Shown here piece after piece: positions 61,498 through 64,000 of a stretch of 64,000 bases of DNA. The stretch lies in contig CM074758.1 in NCBI GenBank assembly GCA_037355855.1, forward strand, positions 35,001 through 99,000, in the 5' to 3' direction. The DNA comes from Pseudo-nitzschia pungens (lineage: Eukaryota > Bacillariophyta > Bacillariophyceae > Bacillariales > Bacillariaceae). The notes beneath the pieces were generated by a model. The model was not told the origin of the DNA, searched no databases, and was given only the letters and a program-made list of their open reading frames with translations. Positions within the stretch are counted from its first letter, which is position 1. Every line of letters starts with the position of its first letter. The position numbers and the translations under genes are program-made.

Positions 61498-61914
61498 ATG
61501 AAGATGAACACCATGGTTTGCTTTGTTATTTTCCACGCCCTACTCGCTGCAGCGGCGATTGTTTCCCCCGCGTTTGCTCTCCCTAAGTCACCCATTCAAA
61601 CCGAGTTTCCTACCACCATCGATAATTTCACCTTTCTTCCCACCTTTTCTTTCACCTTTGCTCCCTCCAGTTTTCCGACCAAGAATCCTACCAGGAACCC
61701 TACCATAGCTCCGACCAGGAATCCAACCAGAGTTCCGATCAAGTCTCCTACCATGGCTCCTACCAAGTCTCCCAAGAAGACCAAGTCTTCCAAGAAGGGT
61801 GCTCCTACCAATCCTCCAACCAATGCACCTACCAAGGCTTCCAAAAAGGGCGACTCCCAAAAGTCCCCGAAGTCTCCCAAAACCAACAAGAGAGACTCTT
61901 TAATACTTTATTGA
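61498..61914 (+). CDS. Secreted Pro/Thr/Lys-rich protein
   Basis: 138 residues from ATG 61498, chosen because it opens a clear signal peptide, MKMNTMVCFVIFHALLAAAA, ending near FALP. The open frame extends 91 codons upstream, but that part looks non-coding. The mature part has tandem NPTRNPTIAPTRNPT and KSPTMAPTKSP units, then Lys/Ser-rich KKTKSSKKG stretches. Such PT repeats are often O-glycosylated in diatom extracellular proteins, and the Lys/Ser-rich parts recall silica-associated proteins; neither is proven here. The frame ends KRDSLILY. Confidence 0.6.
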   Translation: MKMNTMVCFVIFHALLAAAAIVSPAFALPKSPIQTEFPTTIDNFTFLPTFSFTFAPSSFPTKNPTRNPTIAPTRNPTRVPIKSPTMAPTKSPKKTKSSKKGAPTNPPTNAPTKASKKGDSQKSPKSPKTNKRDSLILY

Positions 61915-61954
61915 GAGCAGAGCGCAATGAAATGAAATCGAACGGTAATGGAGA

Positions 61955-62037
61955 TAGGTCTCAATTGGTTGAAAATTGATCGATACACAAGCTTGTATTT
62001 GAGAAGCGCACACTTATTTCGGAACGGAGATATTTGT
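61955..62037. repeat. Terminal fragment of the mariner-like repeat
   Basis: AATTGGTTGAAAATTGATCG and TTATTTCGGAACGGAG match the outer ends at 33490-33555 and 51855-51910. Only about 80 bases remain. Confidence 0.6.
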
Positions 62038-62380
62038 CATGTGAGTCCTCGTGGTGAAAAAACTAAATGCAATCCCGTCGTCCGAGAAACAATTCTCGAA
62101 CGGCACGATTGGCACCACACGCTGATACCGGCCCTTCCTCCTCCTCCTCTTCTTCGTCGTCTATTCATGTGTCGTTGCAACAACCAATTCAATTCAATTC
62201 AATTCCTTCCTTCTTGTTGTTGGATTGGCGCGGATGCGATGCGACGCGACGCGACACAAATCGTTCGGTGTTGCGGATCGATATTCGTCCGTTCGTTGGT
62301 TCGATCGATCGATCGATCGATTCGCTTCTGTTTTCGTTTCGCCGCTCTGCTGCTACTACGTGTACAACTAGTATTATTCC

Positions 62381-62895
62381 TTAGACAAAAGGAGCCATGA
62401 CCTCACCGGCGTAGGGCTCGACGATGCCCGTCAAAGCTGGAACGGATCCGGGAACGGTCTGCTTGCAGAGGAATCTAAAGATTCCGAGCATGGCCAGGCG
62501 TCCGTTGTTGATCTCGATCAGCATTCCCCGTTCCTTTTGCTCGTCGGTGCGCTTCTTGGAGAGCTTGAAAGGATCGTAGAGATCGAGGGTGGCTCCGTGG
62601 GGGACGTTCTCAAAGGAGGGGTATTGTCCCGGCTTTCCTCCCTTGGTGTAGAGGGGTCCGTTGCCGTTGTCGCTGTCGCTGTGCTCGGAGTACCACTCGA
62701 GGAATCCGACGAATCCAATGATCTGGACCTTGGCGGCCATGGGGAGGGCGTCCCATTGCTCGGGGGGCGACAAGTCGGTGGAGGGGTGGGGGACTCCTCC
62801 AAAGGTCAGACTCCAGGGGAAGACAAAGTTGGATTGGACGCAGCAGGAGTATCCAACGAAGGCGGCCATGGCAACACGTCCGTGCCTGGCGGCCT
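62381..62895 (-). pseudogene. Fucoxanthin-chlorophyll a/c protein, 5' truncated
   Basis: The fragment holds most of a light-harvesting protein. Transmembrane helix 1 has RHGRVAMAAFVGY, helix 2 has AKVQIIGFVGFLEWYSE, and the linker has YTKGGKPGQYPSF and YDPFKLSKKR. Helix 3 has EINNGRLAMLGIF, then PYAGEVMAPF. It binds chlorophyll and fucoxanthin in plastid thylakoids in intact relatives. The N-terminus, including the plastid targeting presequence and the start of helix 1, is missing. No ATG exists upstream in frame; the first is inside helix 1. At about 62889-62896 it joins a DUF4116 gene fragment on the opposite strand. A broken copy or part of an assembly join. Confidence 0.8.
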
Positions 62896-63215
62896 TGAGA
62901 GATGCACCCGAAGAGTTGCAAAACGACAAAGACGTCGTCTTAGCTGCAGTGAAGAATCATAGATGGGCCTTGAAGCATGCATCCGAAGAGTTGAAAAACA
63001 ACAAAGACGTGGTTATGGCTGCGGTTAATCATGATGGACGTGCCCTACAATTAGCATGCGAAACCTCAAAGGCCGATATCGAGATTATCCGCAAGGCTTT
63101 GTTACAGAATCCGGAGGCCAAAAAGTTTGTATCAAAATGGTCCTGTGTTTGTCTGGCAGAGCATTACGTCCAACACACCAGAACGAGGAGCACCCAAAGA
63201 GGAGTGGCGAAATGA
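62889..63215 (+). pseudogene. DUF4116 protein, C-terminal fragment
   Basis: The frame reads DAPEELQNDKDVVLAAVKN, then two more DUF4116 units, the degenerate last unit (IEIIRKALLQNPEAKKFV) and a stop at 63213-63215, matching the end of the gene at 49000-50001. The N-terminal units are absent. The plus frame stays open upstream through the antisense of the photosystem gene to 62661, so a chimeric product is possible but unlikely to be meaningful. Confidence 0.7.
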
Positions 63216-63245
63216 CAAAGATGTGACCTTGCGTTGTACTACTTC

Positions 63246-63346
63246 TACTACTACAAAGTTCCTACTAACAGCTGTCCTCAAGTCCACGTAGAAATTAGTA
63301 CATCGGCGCGTTGAACCAACGGACAGCTGTTAGGAATTTTGTAGTA
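63246..63346. repeat. Hairpin MITE, copy D
   Basis: Left arm CTACTACAAAGTTCCTACTA plus ACAGCTGTCC, right arm GGACAGCTGTTAGGAATTTT plus GTAGTA, about 101 bases. It lies between two DUF4116 fragments. Confidence 0.85.
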
Positions 63347-63393
63347 ATTTGCACGACGTGAATGAATCCTCAAAGGGTCAGGATCATTTTTTG

Positions 63394-63450
63394 GAGATCA
63401 TCCGCAAGGCTTTTGCTACGGAATCCAGAGGCCATTGAGTTTGGACGGTA
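63394..63450 (+). pseudogene. Second DUF4116 end fragment, frameshifted
   Basis: GAGATCATCCGCAAGGCTTT and GGAATCCAGAGGCCATTGAG match 63080-63125 (IIRKALLQNPEAKKF). One extra base in between shifts the frame. It is a short relic. Confidence 0.6.
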
Positions 63451-63807
63451 TTATTTTTATGGTAGTAGCATAACCTTAGTACCTAACCAGCAAGAAGCAG
63501 ACAAACCAAGACAAGCAACAACAAGTTACCAAAGGACCCTTTCGGCAGTCCCGATGACCACTCTCAAGCAAGAAGTGCCCGCGGTTGTTTGTGTGAGAAG
63601 CATCTTCGGAAGCATCAGTAACCCTAGGTGTTGAGTGTACGTACGATAGTACGAAGTAACCTTAACCTTACCTACCGGTACCGCTAGTTGAAGCGCTGTA
63701 GCTGGTAAGGTTACTAACGGTAAACCTTAACCTTAAGTTGTCTTGCGTGTCCGACAACAACTGAGGATTTTCGAGTGCCCGCTGAAATTTTTTACCACCA
63801 CCACTCA
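63451..63807. other. Intergenic stretch near the right edge
   Basis: TAACCTTA/TAAGGTTA motifs at 63653 and 63705 with GGTAAACCTTAACC between genes; otherwise nothing recognised. Confidence 0.5.
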
Positions 63808-64000
63808 ATGAAGACCCCGTCCGGCTTGGCGGCGTCGGCAGGGAGACGGGGAGACAGCACCGCCAGGTTGGTTGCAAACCTCGTCGTTCCCGTTTCTTCT
63901 TGTCCTCGAGAGAGAGGACTTCTACTCAACGGCAATCTACTAGTAATCCCTCCTGTTGCTGGTGGAACACAAACGATTGGGATGGAGAGAACTACTACTA
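63808..64000 (+). CDS. Possible gene start running off the window
   Basis: An ATG at 63808 opens a frame of 64 codons with no stop to the end of the window (MKTPSGLAASAGRRGDST, then ARLVANLVVP). The composition is weakly coding-like with Arg/Ser/Val, and no family is recognised. It may be the 5' end of a gene or chance. Confidence 0.2.
   Translation, partial: MKTPSGLAASAGRRGDSTARLVANLVVPVSSCPRERGLLLNGNLLVIPPVAGGTQTIGMERTTT

Overview
The window reads as nuclear DNA of a diatom, probably a raphid pennate. The evidence is a fucoxanthin-chlorophyll protein fragment, a CoDi-like Ty1/copia retrotransposon, DUF6824, DUF4116 and BspA/DUF285-type proteins, Pro-Thr-rich secreted proteins, and short GT-AG introns of about 70-120 nt. 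No species is claimed.

Layout. 1-5789: full-length Ty3/gypsy element (+), first 11 LTR bases outside the window, inserted into one LTR of the next element. 5790-8765: gag-only LTR element (-). 9012-14988: complete Ty1/copia element (+) with a 5-bp target duplication and unusual CG...CG LTR ends. 15-20 kb: minisatellites, a coiled-coil gene (-) and a frameshifted coiled-coil gene (+). 20580-26412: a second gypsy copy (-) that splits a host gene resembling a 2OG-Fe(II) oxygenase. 26.8-34 kb: minisatellites, a roughly 1.75-kb foldback element with nested MITEs, and a 3'-truncated mariner-like element whose long 5' region recurs at 50-52 kb.

35-64 kb is gene-bearing. It holds a CRAL-TRIO-like + DUF6824 protein (-), a FAX/GST-fold protein (+), a membrane-anchored sulfotransferase (-), a 12-repeat DUF4116 protein (+), a low-complexity protein (-), a small coiled-coil ORF (-), a secreted BspA-like repeat protein (+), a secreted PT-rich protein (+), and a broken fucoxanthin-chlorophyll protein fused head to head with a DUF4116 fragment. 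Between genes lie a roughly 150-bp satellite in two arrays, a roughly 100-bp hairpin MITE in four places, and about thirty copies of the short motif TAAGGTTA/TAACCTTA.

The genes show no operon-like logic; neighbours look functionally unrelated, as expected for a eukaryote. The dominant story is repeat biology: recent LTR insertions (LTR pairs with zero or one difference), nested insertion, gene disruption and chimera formation. All functional calls come from reading motifs; no database search was run.
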